In this document: one piece after another, positions 12,652-24,954 of the stretch
Position numbering within the stretch: position 1 is the first letter of the stretch
Layout: every line of letters starts with the position of its first letter
From: Amoeboaphelidium protococcarum
Lineage: Eukaryota; Aphelidiomycota; Aphelidea
Assembly (NCBI GenBank): GCA_023515745.1
Contig: JALECJ010000257.1
Span: 560,687-624,686, forward strand
Direction of reading: 5' to 3'
Length of the DNA: 64,000 bases
Translations under genes and position numbers: made by a program
The notes under the pieces: generated by a model
The model's input: the letters and a program-made list of their open reading frames with translations, nothing else
What the model was told of the DNA's origin: nothing
Databases searched by the model: none

Positions 12652-13590
12652 TCATATTTCAAACTTGACTTTGGTCAACTCTTCACTCAAGTTCCAGAGT
12701 TTCTTGGCAACTTCCATGTCTTGACCAACTGGGGCAGTCTTGGCCACAATAACTCCGTTACCGCGAAACTCTTTGAACCCATTCGGACCATAGTATTCAC
12801 CTGGCTGGGCACCATCATCCACCGCTGCGTATATAGAAGGCAATGCTCCATTATCAGCTCCTTACATAAACGGAATAAATGGCGAAATCAAGATTATCTG
12901 CCAGAAAGAGGCATTGCGACCCAGATTGGTCAGGCTAACTCCAGGATGAACAGAGCACACAACAAGCTTTTTTAGATCTTGACTCTCTGCGGCGCGTCTT
13001 TGTAACTCTTTGGTGAACAAAATATTCGCTAGCTTAGAATTAGAATACACTGGCCATAGCGAGTACGATTTCTCACTCTGGAAATCCTCAAAGTCAATTT
13101 TACCGTTCTGATGTGCCAGAGAGGAGACATTAACTACACGCGGAGCATCCGACTTCTTCAACAGAGGCAGCAACAGGCCAGTAAGTGCAAAATGCCCCAA
13201 ATGATTCGTACCAATAGTCAATTCAAATCCATCCTTGGTTTACTCGCGAGTAGAGCCAGCCACCACACCAGCGTTATTAACCAGAATATCAACACGCGGA
13301 TACTTGTGCTTCTCGCTGACATCAGTGACGAACTAGCGCACACTATCCAGAGAGGCCAAGTCGAGACTACCAACTTGTACCTTATCAACATTACCAATCG
13401 CCTTCTTCATTTCATCCACAGCCTCAACTCCTTTCTTTTCAGACCTTACGGCCAGCAGCACGTTAGCACCCTTCCTAGCAAGCTCCAGCGCAGTATAATA
13501 ACCCAAACCTTTCACGCTGGCACCGGTCACAATAACATACTTATCGCTCAAATCTGGAATATCACTCAATTTCCAATCTTCTGGTTTCAT
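12652..13590 (-). CDS. Short-chain dehydrogenase/reductase, retinol dehydrogenase-like, 312 aa
   Basis: The Rossmann motif TGASVKGLG is at residues 22-30, NNAG near 107, and the catalytic Y-x3-K as YSNSK near 180, with upstream NVSS supplying the catalytic Ser. The length fits the classical RDH/WWOX-like SDR group that uses NADP(H) on retinoid, steroid or lipid carbonyls. The substrate cannot be read from sequence. It has a close paralog on the same strand (16671-17606) and a broken relative between them, so this locus has duplicated. No transmembrane anchor is obvious. Confidence 0.9.
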
Positions 13591-13770
13591 TATGATTAAA
13601 ATGCTGATGTTGTTCGTTAATTGTTAAAACCAAACTGGAATAGATTGAATCAGAAAAGCTTATCAGAGCCTACGCGCCTCAGTTTGAGGGCTGATGACGT
13701 AATAATAATGGGAAAGTAAGTAATCAAAGTAAAACAATTGGCATTAAATTATGAACACTTTTCATTGTGC

Positions 13771-14037
13771 TCAGATTGAGAACTGAACTTTAGTTAAATC
13801 CTCTGACAAATCCCACAACTTCTTTGCATAGTCGGCATTCTCAGCGTCCGCAGTAGGCTTTTCCTTCTTCCGCACCACGAAACTCTCAATTCCCTTAGTC
13901 AAACACACGAAACAGATCGTGGATGACATAGGCTCAGGTACAACTACCACTTGGGCATACTCATTCAACAGATGAACAAATTACCGCAGAGGGGTACTAC
14001 CGATTTAGACCAGACTGCTCCAATACATAGGATTCAT
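13771..14037 (-). pseudogene. 3' remnant of a short-chain dehydrogenase gene
   Basis: The last ~35 codons (KKEKPTADAENADYAKKLW...TKVQFSI, then TGA) are nearly identical to the C-terminus of the SDR at 16671-17606. The non-coding DNA downstream is also shared: about 13636-13770 resembles 16546-16670, including a GATGACGTAATAATAATGGG stretch. Upstream the similarity fades into an open but unrecognisable 50 codons with no Rossmann or YxxxK motif. It looks like the tail of a third SDR copy left by duplication and partial deletion. An 88-codon ORF remains, but expression is unproven. Confidence 0.7.
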
Positions 14038-14283
14038 AAAGGATCAGATAATTCTAGCGATTCGCTTGATCCAGCTTTCCACCACTCAAAGGCAGAAGGG
14101 TTCTGATATAAATCAAGTGCAACACTTTCATTTATGTGGTAGAGTTCAGTTTGCAAGTCAGCACCTATTCAGTCGAGTGATATTCGCGCATCGCTACAAA
14201 TCTTCCAAAATATAGAGCCAGTCGGTTCTAGAGAACATTTAAATCAACAGTCTTAACGCCGCGAGCAAACTCCCGACTTTACA

Positions 14284-15084
14284 ATGCATGTCTTTAGACA
14301 GCAACATCAGGCGACAGAATATTTTGCACATAACGTGTTTTACTAATTACGACACGGACAGACTACTCATAATGAATCTAGCTTATAGGCAATACTACTA
14401 CTCTATCAATGGCATGCAGGAAGCTATCCAATTATTCAACCCTGCATCACAGCCAATCTTGATGGCATTTTCGTAATTTATGATCCGAGGGACGTCAAAT
14501 TGAATAGATTACCAGGACCTTGGCCGATCCATATAAAATAGGAAATCACGATATACTCTGCGAAACCCATCTTCAATATGCTAAATGTTGAAGCATGGCG
14601 TCTATAATGTTCAGATCACTGCCAAGACTCTGCCAAGACTGTAGTGCAAGACCTTATTGGACTAAGTATGTTACATCACTGCACAAACAAGTCAGCTGAT
14701 CTACCAGTATAAAAGCTCAATCTAGATGATCTGTATCTTTTCTATGATTACGTGTAAATACAATTATTACTTTACCGTATACTTTCTTACTAATACCACA
14801 ACACTAAACATATTCTTGAGCGTTGCCAGCCTCCAACTCGCCATCATCTGCATCATCAAACTCAAAATCGCCATTATCGCCATCAAGTTCATCTTAATCT
14901 AAGCCTTCGTACACGTTAACACCTTCACCATTATTAACCAGATCAACTCGATCGACATCAATACAATTCATTACGCTATTCTATTTAGGAGCATATTCTT
15001 CAGGACATTTAAAAACATACTAGACTTGACAAGAATCAGTCCTTAACGCCCAAGGCTGGCCTTTATAATTTGAAATGTACTTGA
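14284..15084 (+). CDS. Uncertain ORF, 266 aa, partly antisense to the broken gene
   Basis: With TGA as the only stop, this frame is open from ATG 14284 to TGA 15082. The first ~145 residues do not overlap another call and look moderately protein-like. The second half runs antisense to the acidic C-terminus of the opposite gene (CATCATC-rich, giving His runs) and is probably a shadow. No family is recognised. Long open frames are commoner by chance in a one-stop code, so this is weak. Confidence 0.2.
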
Positions 15085-16052
15085 CGCAATCTCCTATTCT
15101 CTAGCCAGGGACCAAACATTTCATCAGCTTATAATCACTGATAGATAAGAAAGGTACGTTAGCCGAGACGACAGGCAATATGGAGCAAGACTTGACATTG
15201 CAATGATTGAGTAGCTTGGTACAATGATGAAACAGTTTCAAGTAGACAAACCAAAACTTCTTGAATGCTCTTATTCTATAGATAGGATAATACACGCCGA
15301 CGCGCACAGCATTTTTCAACTTCAACTCAGCGATTACTTCTTTAACCATTGTACAGAAAGGACGCACGATATTCTTCAATTCAGCCAGATCATTCTATAG
15401 AGCTGCTTGATTGGCTTTCAAACAGTAATTAAAATCCTCTTGATCCTACAACAACTCATCTTAAACTTCCTATTCAGTCAGATTAACATCAGGATTCTAT
15501 TCTGTCAAAACTCGCCCTCTCTCCACCTATCTGTAAACGATGCCTAACGTACGTTTGATATGAATGCGCACTCTAACATTAGATTTACTCAATTTCACTG
15601 CCAGGGCACGCTTTACCATCTTTTTCAGATTCTTTTCTATATGCTCCTAAAACGCTATCTCATATTAATTCGCAGCAGGTTCAAACACGTATTTGAAAAA
15701 TATCCCATTCTCGCATTCAATGCGGTAGTCTGGTAAATCCAAAACTGCCTTCTAATGATTAACAAATTATTTTACCACATCAGACTCATGCAATCTACCA
15801 GGATAATTCGCAAACGCTCTAAAAAACTCTAATCATCTTGATATCCAACAGAGGGTAAAATCGATCCTTCTAGTTGGGATTCACGCTAAAAAAATTGACC
15901 ACGTAATGCAAGATAGTAGTTGTAGCGAAAATTCAATGAACATATTGTCCCATTACAGCCTTCTTCACGCGATCTAACCCCGGATGCAAATGCTCCATCC
16001 ATAGTTCATCTAGAGAATCTTTAATAACAACAGTACGACAGTAATTCGGCAT
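14717..16052 (-). pseudogene. Interrupted gene of unknown family (one TGA, one frameshift)
   Basis: The start is at 16052. The frame runs 38 codons to an in-frame TGA (15935-15933), then continues as convincing protein (ILHYVVNFFSVNPNQKDRFYPLLDIK). At the A6 run at 15821-15826 (T6 on the coding strand) the sensible reading moves by +1, to RAFANYPGRLHESDVVKQF. From there it is open for ~360 codons, ending in a very acidic stretch and a basic tail. TAG/TAA=Gln is used freely. The family is not recognised; the N-terminal third has the look of proteins encoded by eukaryotic mobile elements, but I cannot name one. Either it is a young pseudogene, or the TGA and shift are sequencing errors or recoding sites. 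Confidence 0.55.
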
Positions 16053-16670
16053 TGTTTATTCTAAGTTTCTTTCAATAACTTTGTTCGATATGGAATCAAG
16101 ATTCAGATGGCACAAACGCGTAACAAGTATCTTTGAGATTTCAACCGGTTTTAAATTTATCAACAATAAAATACTTGTTTTCACGCGCGACAGTATCAGA
16201 ACTACTGTTAAATACTTTAAAATATGGAATATGTAATTTATTCAACATGGGGAATCCCGCTTGTGGGCACAGTCTTTAATGATATTTGGCAGTGTTGAGC
16301 TGACACCGTGTTGACGCATTTCAGTCACTCACTCGCTCTCTTTATCACACAAGAGTCGAAACAACTGTAAATATACTGTAAGAATTAATACAAAGTTAGT
16401 ATGAGCTAGATGATGTATTTTATTCTCAAAGGCGAAGAGATAACACCTTTGAGATCATTCACATTTATCACTTTTCAACCTTAGACGATCCGTTTCAGTA
16501 CACTCTCACAATGCTATAGTTCGTTAGCTGTTTTAAATCAAAGTAGAATATATTGAATCAGAAAAGCTTATCATGGCAAGGCGCACTAGTTTGATGACGT
16601 AATAATAATGGGAAAGTAAGTAATCAAAGTAAAACAATTCGCATTAAATTATGAAAACTTTTCATCGTGC
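16053..16670. other. Intergenic region with duplicated DNA
   Basis: About 16546-16670 duplicates the sequence next to the SDR remnant (13636-13770). The rest is AT-rich with no supported gene. Confidence 0.45.
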
Positions 16671-17606
16671 TCAGATTGAGAACTGAACTTTAGTTAGTCC
16701 CTTCGACAATTCCCACAACTTCTTTGCATAGTCGGCATTCTCAGCGTCAGCAGTCGGCTTCTCCTTCTTAACATTTTTGCCCCACAATTATTAAAAACCA
16801 TCCGGACCATAATATTGTCCACTCTCCGCCAAGTCAGACGTGGCAGCAAATAGTTGTGGTCTAGCCCCCTTTTCAGCCGATTAAGCGAAAAGAGCGTTAG
16901 ACAATTTCTAACCAATCTACGGGATTCCAGTATTACTCTACAATTGCGTTGAACTGTAACCAGGATGACAAGCAGTTACAACAACATCCTTATTGGCCTC
17001 TGCAAATTTACGCGCCAGCTCCTTCGTAAACAGGATGTTGCACAACTTTGAGAATGAATAAGATCCCCATTGACTGTATGATTTTTCGGAGTTGCAGTTA
17101 TCGAAATCAACTTTAGCACGCGTGTGCAAGAACGAACTCACATTAACAATGCGCGGCTTCTAGGCCTTCAAGATCAGCGGTAGAAGGTGAGCAGTGAGTG
17201 CAAAATGGCCCAAGTGATTAGTACCAAACTGCATCTCAAAGCCATCCTTAGTCTCGATGCGCTTTGGAAAGGCCATAACTCCGGCATTGTTCACCAGAAT
17301 ATCCACCTTGTCAAAATGGTGCTTATTCGCCACATCGTCAGTTGCAAACTTTTTCACACTCTCCAGCGAGGCCAGATCCAGATGTCCAACTTGAATCTTT
17401 TCACACTTGACACCTTCCTATTTTAACTATTGCAGAGCCTACTCAGCCTTCTCGGCAGATCTACATGCCATCAGCACATCAGCACCTTTATTCGCGAGCA
17501 CCTTCACAGTCTCATAGCCAAGACCGCTGTTTCCTCCAGTCACGATAGCATTTTTACCTTCCAACGCAGGAATTTGATCAACACTCCACTACTGCTCCAC
17601 AGTCAT
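16671..17606 (-). CDS. Short-chain dehydrogenase/reductase, second paralog, 311 aa
   Basis: The Rossmann TGGNSGLG is at residues 23-30, then NNAG, NVSS and the catalytic YSFSK near 183. HLGHFALT and CHPGYSS blocks are typical of the retinol-dehydrogenase-like SDRs. It is paralogous to 12652-13590 and is the closest relative of the truncated copy at 13771. The start ATG follows a run of T on the coding strand (A-run on the other), and the stop is TGA. NADP(H)-dependent reduction or oxidation of a small lipophilic carbonyl is the family role; the substrate is unknown. Confidence 0.9.
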
Positions 17607-17977
17607 TTTTTTTTTTGGAAAGATAATTTGTGTTATTATTAATTGCTCAAACCACGATAAATGGCTACGAAATAATGATAATGATGAAGGAGAGGTGAAA
17701 TGAGAACGTTGGGATCTTCGCTCACATCAACAGAGAGTCCCTGAAAATCACGTAAGCTTCGACTGCGCCACTGCACTCGCTTTCACCACTAGTGGTTTTA
17801 AAGCTCCTTAGAGCAACAATGCAAGGACAAGGAGTTCTCTTCACACTCAGTTCGCCCCTTCCCCAAGTTTTTGTTTCAACTATAAATCTTTCTTTCATTC
17901 TTCTCTTTTTGACATTGAAATTCTCATTTTATCTTCTAGGTACATTATATCACACAATAGAATTCTAACAATACAGC
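17607..17977. other. Divergent promoter region
   Basis: This lies between the SDR (leftward) and the kinase (rightward). It is AT-rich and non-coding, with pyrimidine-rich stretches just before the kinase start. Confidence 0.4.
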
Positions 17978-20155
17978 ATGTCAAATAGTGGGAATGCACC
18001 GTATACTAAATTGAATATCATTGGCAAAGGATCGTATGGTGAGGTGTATAAGGGAATGAACACCAGGACTGGAGAGATTATTGCAATCAAGGTGATCAAC
18101 TTGGAGTCTAAAGATTTTGTTGATGCAGACTTGTCAGAGATATAGAAGGAGGTGCATGTTCTTAGTACCATCACTAGTGGAAGTAATTCTGTGACATAGT
18201 AGAATGCCGCCGGCTCAGAGTATATTGTGCGGTATCGAGAGTCTGTTCTAATGTCCTTTGAGTTGTGGATCATTATGGATCATGCAGGTGGTGGTTCAGT
18301 CAGAAATCTGTTGGAAATGGGGCCATTGGAAGAAAAGTACATTGCCTAAATTACAGTTGGAGTGTGTTATGCTCTCTCTTATCTGCATAGAATCGGTGTT
18401 GTTCATCGAGATATTAAGAGCGCCAATATATTACTCACTGAAGATGGATGTGTAAAGTTATGTGATTTTGGTGTTGCTGGTCAGATTACGGCCAGGCACA
18501 TGAAGAGATTTAGTTTTGTTGGAAGTCCATTCTGGATGGCTCCGGAGGTCATCAAGCGATCAGCTTACAACTTTAAGGCTGATATTTGGTCACTAGGTAT
18601 CACGGTTTATGAAATGGCTGAGCAGGTGCCTCCTTATGCTGACGTTGATCCAATGAAGGCGCTGTTTTTGATTCCTCGTAATCCGCCTGCCTAGTTGGAG
18701 GGAGATTAACATTCTAAGCCTCTAAAAGAATTTGTATCTGCCTGTTTGAATGATGACCCAGAGCTACGACCAACAGCTGATGATTTGCTGAAATTGAAGT
18801 TTGTAAAGTCTTAAACTAAGCGTAAGCTACCAGGTTTGAGTAGTGTCACGTCTAATAACAGCGGAAGCGGTTAGAATAGTGGTGCCAATGCTGAACTGGC
18901 TGAACTGATTGTGGAATATAGAAAATGGAAGTTGGAAAATTAAGAGCCTGATATGGCAGCTGGTGCAAACGATTCTTAATAACCTGAAGATGGCGATTAT
19001 GATGATGCTTAGTAATCTCAAGATGCGCAGATAGAGCCGTGGTCATTTGATACCATAAAGTCAACTTTGAATAGGCCTAGGAATTCTCAATAAAATTTCG
19101 AAAGTAATGACAAGCGGTACGAAACTGTACTTTAGTTATCTTAATAGAATTCAACCTCATCTCATGTTGTTTCGCTAGATAGACCAGAAAGAGTTCAGTC
19201 TTTCTATGAAGATCCTGATGCTGATGACACCATTGATCCTAGTGCTTTGATTGTGAATAATGACTCTGTACATATTGAATGGGCCCAGGATGGTATAGTA
19301 ATTACGCGAAAGAACCCAGGTAGTCACAAAAATATTTCATCTGATGAAGATGATAACTCTGTTAATAGTGCAGACTCATAGGTGACTCCGAAGCGAGCCG
19401 CACTTACTGAGCTTTCGCGGTTGAAAAGTCTCTCTGGCTCTACAGATAGTTCACAGCTCTTGGTGGATCCCAACGCGTACTCTGGAGCGGGCTTTGAAGA
19501 TCCTCTACGCCTTCCTAGTGACGTCGTTGATACTACGTACGCCAATCTCTAACAAATCAAGTCTCCTGTTGATTACAATGGGATCAAGTCACCAGGGGAG
19601 TACAATTCGTCATCCAGTCACTCAAATTCCACTTTCAGTGATGTTAAAGCAAGGCTACCTGTCACTATAGCCGTGGATCTGGATAAGTAGCAATAGGCGC
19701 AATAGTAAAAATCCTTCTCTACTGGATCACCTGATTTATCAAATCATTTGCACAAGTTTAAGCGTTAATAACGGCAGAAGAGAGGATTGCCTTCACAGTA
19801 GAATAGAATATCATCTCTGCAAGTGCCACTGAAAACTGATACAACGTCGTCTTCTGATCATCAGAAATACGTTGATACGAGTCCGATGGATATTAGAAGA
19901 CGAATATTGAGCAACTCTCATTTTGTCGCGCCTTAGAGTCTTTTGAAAATTGAAGGGAAAGATGGGAACAATATTGAGTACTTGCATGCTCTTATGCGTG
20001 ATCCTCTCATCAAACCACCACGAATTGAGAAAATTTAAAACGATGATGTGGTGAAAGTATCAGAGATGCTCCAAGACACGTTTGTACATGGCGAGTAGTG
20101 GGCCTCGAGTCTGAAAATTATTCTGTAGTTGTAGCAATCATAACAACGCTCATGA
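17978..20155 (+). CDS. Ste20/GCK-family Ser/Thr protein kinase, 725 aa
   Basis: The N-terminal kinase domain is complete: [11 protein letters not shown] (residues 16-26), AIKVINLE lysine, HRDIKSAN (H143), DFGVAGQ (D163), [12 protein letters not shown] activation segment, and the [12 protein letters not shown] block. The GSPFWMAPE signature and N-terminal placement mark germinal-centre (GCK/Sps1/Kic1/Nak1) kinases. These act above MAPK, Hippo/MOR or polarity pathways. A Gln/Ser-rich insert lies between the alpha-C region and the hinge. The long C-terminus (~300-725) is low in complexity with Gln runs coded by TAG/TAA. YIAQITVGV contains a TAA at a position where a stop would destroy the kinase, good evidence for TAA=Gln. 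Confidence 0.92.
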
Positions 20156-20458
20156 ATTTGATATTCTATTAAACATTTGTCTCTCTACAGTACATTGAAA
20201 ATATGGTGTCATTTTTACTTGCACAATCACCTCCATCAAACTCCACCGAGACTGTCGAACTCAACACAGAAATGTGCGCGCGCGATTCTGTTTCAACTTT
20301 TTAAAACTTTCCAAAGAACTGCTCACCGATTCCTCTCCATCCGTTCATCTGTTGGTATAGCTATTATCAATATTACTTTATCGGAATCGCTTTAGTATTA
20401 CGTCTGAGCGATCAACTTCTAGTACTTATAATCTGAAAGCGAACATTTTAATAAGACG
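20156..20458. other. Intergenic region between kinase and SUN gene
   Basis: AT-rich, non-coding. It holds the kinase 3' end and the SUN-gene promoter. Confidence 0.4.
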
Positions 20459-22153
20459 ATGGAGACTAGAAAGAGAAGAAGCGGGCGCTTTAATCCTCAT
20501 ACTCCAGTGAAGCCATCCCCTCTGAATACTGAGCTGTACAATTCAACGGTGGATTTCGGATTTGAAGAGTCTGCCGAATTTGACAAGAGCCGCGATGATG
20601 CTGACAATGTATTTATGCCGCCCAAGTAGAGCAGTACGTCTTCTTCTTCGCTGCGTCTGTTGCATCATGCTGATGGTGGTGGTGCTGGTGGCTAATCCGG
20701 CCTGGCGAATTCCATTATGAGCCCATTCAAGTAGGGAGTTGAGATGTTTTTGCAGTCTCCTGGTCCACAGGCGATTCATAAACGATTGAAGCAATCTTTT
20801 GTAGGTGGTGGCTCTTCTGATGCTCCACCTGCTGCCAGGAGTCAACGCTCTGCAAACTTGCGTCTGAATTTTGGCGATGCATAAGGATCTGCTGCATCTC
20901 ACTCATCTCGCTAATCGTCTAATACAAAGGGGAAACATTCAGGTTTATCGTTAAAATCTGATAAGAGTGTTCGACCAACTTTGGATAAATGGCTCGTTGC
21001 AGCTCAAGATTAGCTAATGTAAATGGTTTAGAAGTTGGAATCTGGTGTGAATTACACTTAATAGTTTTTGCGCAATTATGGCAAGGTTGTTGGTCAAATT
21101 CTGGCTCTATCTGCGGCCATACTTGCCTTAATGTTCCTAGCTCGATATCTGGTTAATTCTATCGTTGGTGAGTTGGAAAGTTTTGAGCCGCACTCTTAGA
21201 CATCTTCTGCTGATACTAATGGACTACCTGGTGACCAGTACATTCAGCATGAAGATTATGCGTTTCCATCTGAGTAAATGCCATCACCGTAAGAGGAAGA
21301 GTCTAATGAGCTTGAGCTATTTCAAAGAGATTCTGACTCAGTGCCTTTAAAATATCTAACTTTGGCTGTGAATAAATTATTTAATGATAGAATGCAAGAG
21401 CTGGAGATGAAGATCAGGGCCAAGTAAACTATATTTGATGTCAAGGAGACTGCTGACTATGCTCTACTTAGTGGTGGGGCATCAGTTGTGAAGGAACTGA
21501 CATCGAAAACTGTTATTGATAATAGATTGCTGCAAGAGTATCAACTATCAAAGACCAAGTGGGCACTGTTAAAGAGAATGCTTGGATTTGAACATTAATC
21601 AGCTGAAGGTATCAAATCCTAGATCAATTCATGGCTGAATCTACACGGCCCCAATATTGCTCTGTCTTCTGATATTGAGGCCGGCAAGTGTTGGATGATG
21701 AGAATGGTGAATGGTAGAGGTCAACTTACTATTCAGTTATCGCAACCGATTATGCCAGTCTCTTTCAGCGTGGAGCATATTTTTAAAGAAGTTGCTCTCA
21801 AGGGCGATATATCCGATGCACCAAAGTCTATCCAAGTATTTGGCCTATTTTAAGATCCCGCTGCTGCTCATTAAAACTATATCTCTTTGCATTAGAAAGC
21901 TGAGCTGTTAGCCTCGATTGAGTTGAAGGAAGAACATCTGAGTCAGGATTATGTAAAGAGTGACGCTGAGAGTATCAAGTTTCATGACAGTTTGATTAGT
22001 CGAACATTCACATTTGATGCCAATATCTCAGACGATCTACGTGCTTAAATCAATTAAATTGGAGGCTTGAAGTATATACAGTTTCGTATACAGTCCAATT
22101 TTGGGAATCCTCAGAAGAGCTGTATTTACAGATTGCGCGTTCATGGACATTGA
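20459..22153 (+). CDS. SUN-domain inner nuclear membrane protein, 564 aa
   Basis: The N-terminus (~1-210) is Ser/Gly-rich and would face the nucleoplasm. One transmembrane segment lies at about 212-235 (ILALSAAILALMFLARYLV). A luminal stretch with coiled-coil character follows, and the SUN domain occupies about 395-560: LSSDIEAGKCW, VEHIFKEVA, SIQVFG, FRIQSNFGNPQKSCIYRLRVHG. SUN proteins pair with KASH proteins across the nuclear envelope (LINC complex), anchoring nuclei, centrosomes or telomeres. This is the normal SUN1/2 or Sad1 layout. Gln is TAA/TAG many times; stop TGA directly after the last SUN strand. Confidence 0.93.
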
Positions 22154-23220
22154 TTGAGCTTGTATTTTGAAGGTGATATAATTAGTGGAGTATGCATGAG
22201 CACATATTGTTGAATTGAATAAAGATAAGCTGGTTGCTGACTATAGAACTTTCTGATCGGTCAAATTTTGTTTAGATTCCACAGATTGTAACAATAAAAT
22301 CAATGACTTTTTCAAGAGCTTCCGGATGATGGTAATTCTCACGAAACCAACGATTTTGTATACACCGGTACTGATAATACAGTCTGTGACCGTAAAGATA
22401 ATGAACCAAGTTAGAGAGCTAGCAAAGACAGCATACAAATTCGTTCACTTGCCAGACGCTTGACATCAGCTCTCTAAAAGTCCGCGTCAGTGCGTCGTGA
22501 CATATTATCAGCCACGATCAGCTAATTCCCTTGTGAGTTTAGGTAGCTGTAGGAAGATTGATTGCGGCAGTCAAGTTACGAATATCATCGCAGCTGAGCC
22601 ACTTGACACTGTACTCGCCAAATGTCTTGACCAAAAAAGGATTCGAAGGATAGATCTTACATATATGAAATACCTTGAAACTGAGTCGTTGGTAAGGTAT
22701 ACAGTAATTATTATGTACGCGCTGCTGTATACACGGTTATGATGTTACCGTATACTTTTCAGTATTGACATAGTGAGTTTAAGTGTTTAAATAAATTTTC
22801 ATCCGGGAGTAATATTCCATGACCTGTCTGACAGCTGTGTCTTTTAGAACGGCGGCTCCCGTATCTCTGCGCGCTCTCATGCATCTCACAGTCATGCGTT
22901 ACTGTTGATGTAACCAACTGTACAGGGTTTTACATATATGTATATATATGATTGCCATGGAACATGACCACACCTTCCGGACGACTCTCTTGATATAAGT
23001 ACACCTGAATTCATGATGATCTACATCCGCCCGCTGCTTAAATGGTTTTTCTCATTCTAATAGCAGAAGCATTGCAGTCAATATCAATCACGCTCCCAAT
23101 CAGAGTGTTATCCAATCACGGTTTACATTACGCTTTAGACGCTTTGGCTGGTTTTTATTACTTCATAATCGTTGATATAAAAAAGCTCACTAAAGCTTTA
23201 CTTTAGTTATAGCAATCAAA
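22154..23220. other. 1.07-kb intergenic region
   Basis: No convincing gene. Short open frames exist on both strands, but none resembles a protein and one is antisense to the SUN gene. The last ~170 bp (about 23050-23220) is nearly identical to the inverted upstream region of the kinase copy at 32291-34006. It contains a CCAAT box (ATCCAATCACGG) and a TATA-like ATATAAAAAAGC, probably the shared promoter. Confidence 0.5.
23050..23220 (+). promoter_or_regulatory. Conserved promoter of the Crinkler-like kinase family
   Basis: This block is retained, inverted, upstream of the paralog starting at 34006, with only scattered changes. Shared elements are GTTATCCAATCACGGTT (CCAAT box), an ACGCTTTAGACGCTTTGGCTG segment, and GTTGATATAAAAAAGCTC shortly before the ATG. 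Conservation may reflect recent duplication as much as function. Confidence 0.45.
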
Positions 23221-24954
23221 ATGAGTAAAGAGTCTGATATTGTTGTATCCGAGGGTGATTTAAACTTTGATTATCCAAATGCTAGAGAGCATGCAGGATA
23301 TCAAAGTGCATCTGGAAGCTCATGTGTTGGTAGTGGTATTGCTGCTGCAATGGTCCTCTGTGTTGATCTGATTTTAAGTGGTGAAAAGCATCTTTTGAGA
23401 TATTCGAGCGATATTGACAGTAAGAGAATCAGTTAGATTGCTGAGCTGGTGCGCGTAAAATTGATGGATTTCGACCAACTTCCTTTAGACTCGGATGGAA
23501 ATAGCACGTAGGAGCATGTGAAATAATTGCTACAATACGCGACTGATCAGGTTCAAGTAACGCCTAACAGTTATGAGTGGAAGTATAATGTGGAGATGCC
23601 ACCGAGTGTTGCCGGGCATTAAAAGTAGAATGTGCAAGACAGCTATATGATGAGTAGGATATTTTGGCCTCGTTCAAGCATCTTTAACTTTATGCTATCA
23701 AGAAGAGCCGGTGTTGAATCAGTTATCGGTCCTCTAGCATAATGTAAGCCGGATAGTGAATTGTCCAAGAAGCTGGATTAATATACTCTGCAAGCTGGGC
23801 TGAATGGTATCGGTTTTCTGCAGCGCGTATTTCCTATGCTACCAAGCCAGGATATCAGTAGTATATTCGGACAGGAGTGGTATGTTTATGTGCCGCTGAT
23901 GTCTCATAAAAGCCTATACATCTTGCGCATAGATTTACATGACATTTATAGCAGTGGCAAAATTATCATATTTAGGTCTGATCCTCTCTAAGGCGCGGAA
24001 ATGGCTCGTTGGCTGACGGTCTGGATAACGTGGGCTATCGGAGTCTATGATCAGTTATTGAAACGTGTAAATTAGCTGAATTAACCAGTTGCCTAGTATT
24101 GCTGGATTCCTCCTTATGTCTTATCTCGTAAATTTCCACAGGTGAACCTGTTCAAGTTGGTAGCTCGTCCATCATTCTACAATCCTATATATATTGAGCT
24201 GAATGATGAGAATGATAAGGATTCTGCAGATGTTAAAGTAGATGGATACGTTTATAAATTATACAGTACATGGACTGCGAATTCAGTTTCTGTTAGAAAC
24301 AAAATTTTAAATGACGGGTAGTTGTGTCAGGGGTGGGTTTTTGATGGCGCTGTTTTAAAGATGCCCTATTATCACCGTGGCGATTTGTATCAAACCCCTC
24401 CTCATGATTTTAAGAAGCTAGTGGACGTGGTACTGTAAGTTTTAAATATATTGACGCATCTTCAAGAGAAGCATCAACTTTGCCATTGCGACATTAGAGC
24501 CCCAAATATTTGCTGGTATACTGAGAACTCTGTTACGTTAATTGATTATGATTTGGCCTCGGACATTGGCTCCGCCTCGCCAAAGGACAGAGACGCTCGT
24601 GATAATGCTCCTGAATAAGTCGTGTACGTAAATCACGATTTGTGGCTTCTTGGCGTTATGATACTTTAACTTACATCTGATTACTTTACCTGGGACTTGA
24701 TTGTTTCGCATCGGAATGAATTAGTAACGCTATTTAAAAACTGGAAGCAATAATAAAGCCAGAATCAGGATAGGGCGCCTGCTGAACCATAGTTTCATCC
24801 TTTTGATTTTACCTCTATTGAGTGGAAGGAGACATTTGTGCCGTATGTGAACCAATTGCAATTCATAATTGAGAAATGCTTGTAGTTGCACAATCGTCGC
24901 TGGTAGATGGATGAGTTAAAAACTCACCTGGAATCCTTGAAGCAGAACATCTGA
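23221..24954 (+). CDS. Crinkler-D2-like protein kinase, copy A, 577 aa
   Basis: The C-terminal half is a divergent kinase fold: HCDIRAPN (H422, D424, N429) stands for the HRD loop and LIDYDLAS (D442) for the DFG loop, followed by HDLWLLGVMIL. The H-x-D-I/V-R-x-P-N and IDYD/IDFD signature is that of the D2 kinase domain of Crinkler (CRN) proteins from oomycetes and chytrid-type fungi, and of related fungal kinases. The N-terminal ~300 residues are not recognised. No signal peptide or LxLFLAK motif is seen, so secretion is unproven. It is the only rightward member; three others lie on the opposite strand at 27-34 kb. A GAATAAAT polyadenylation-like signal lies ~50 bp past the TGA. Confidence 0.7.

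Noticed and set aside
22241-22438. Hydrophobic 65-codon minus-strand ORF
   Set aside because: Its continuation is antisense to the SUN gene and it has no recognised domain; likely chance in an AT-rich spacer.
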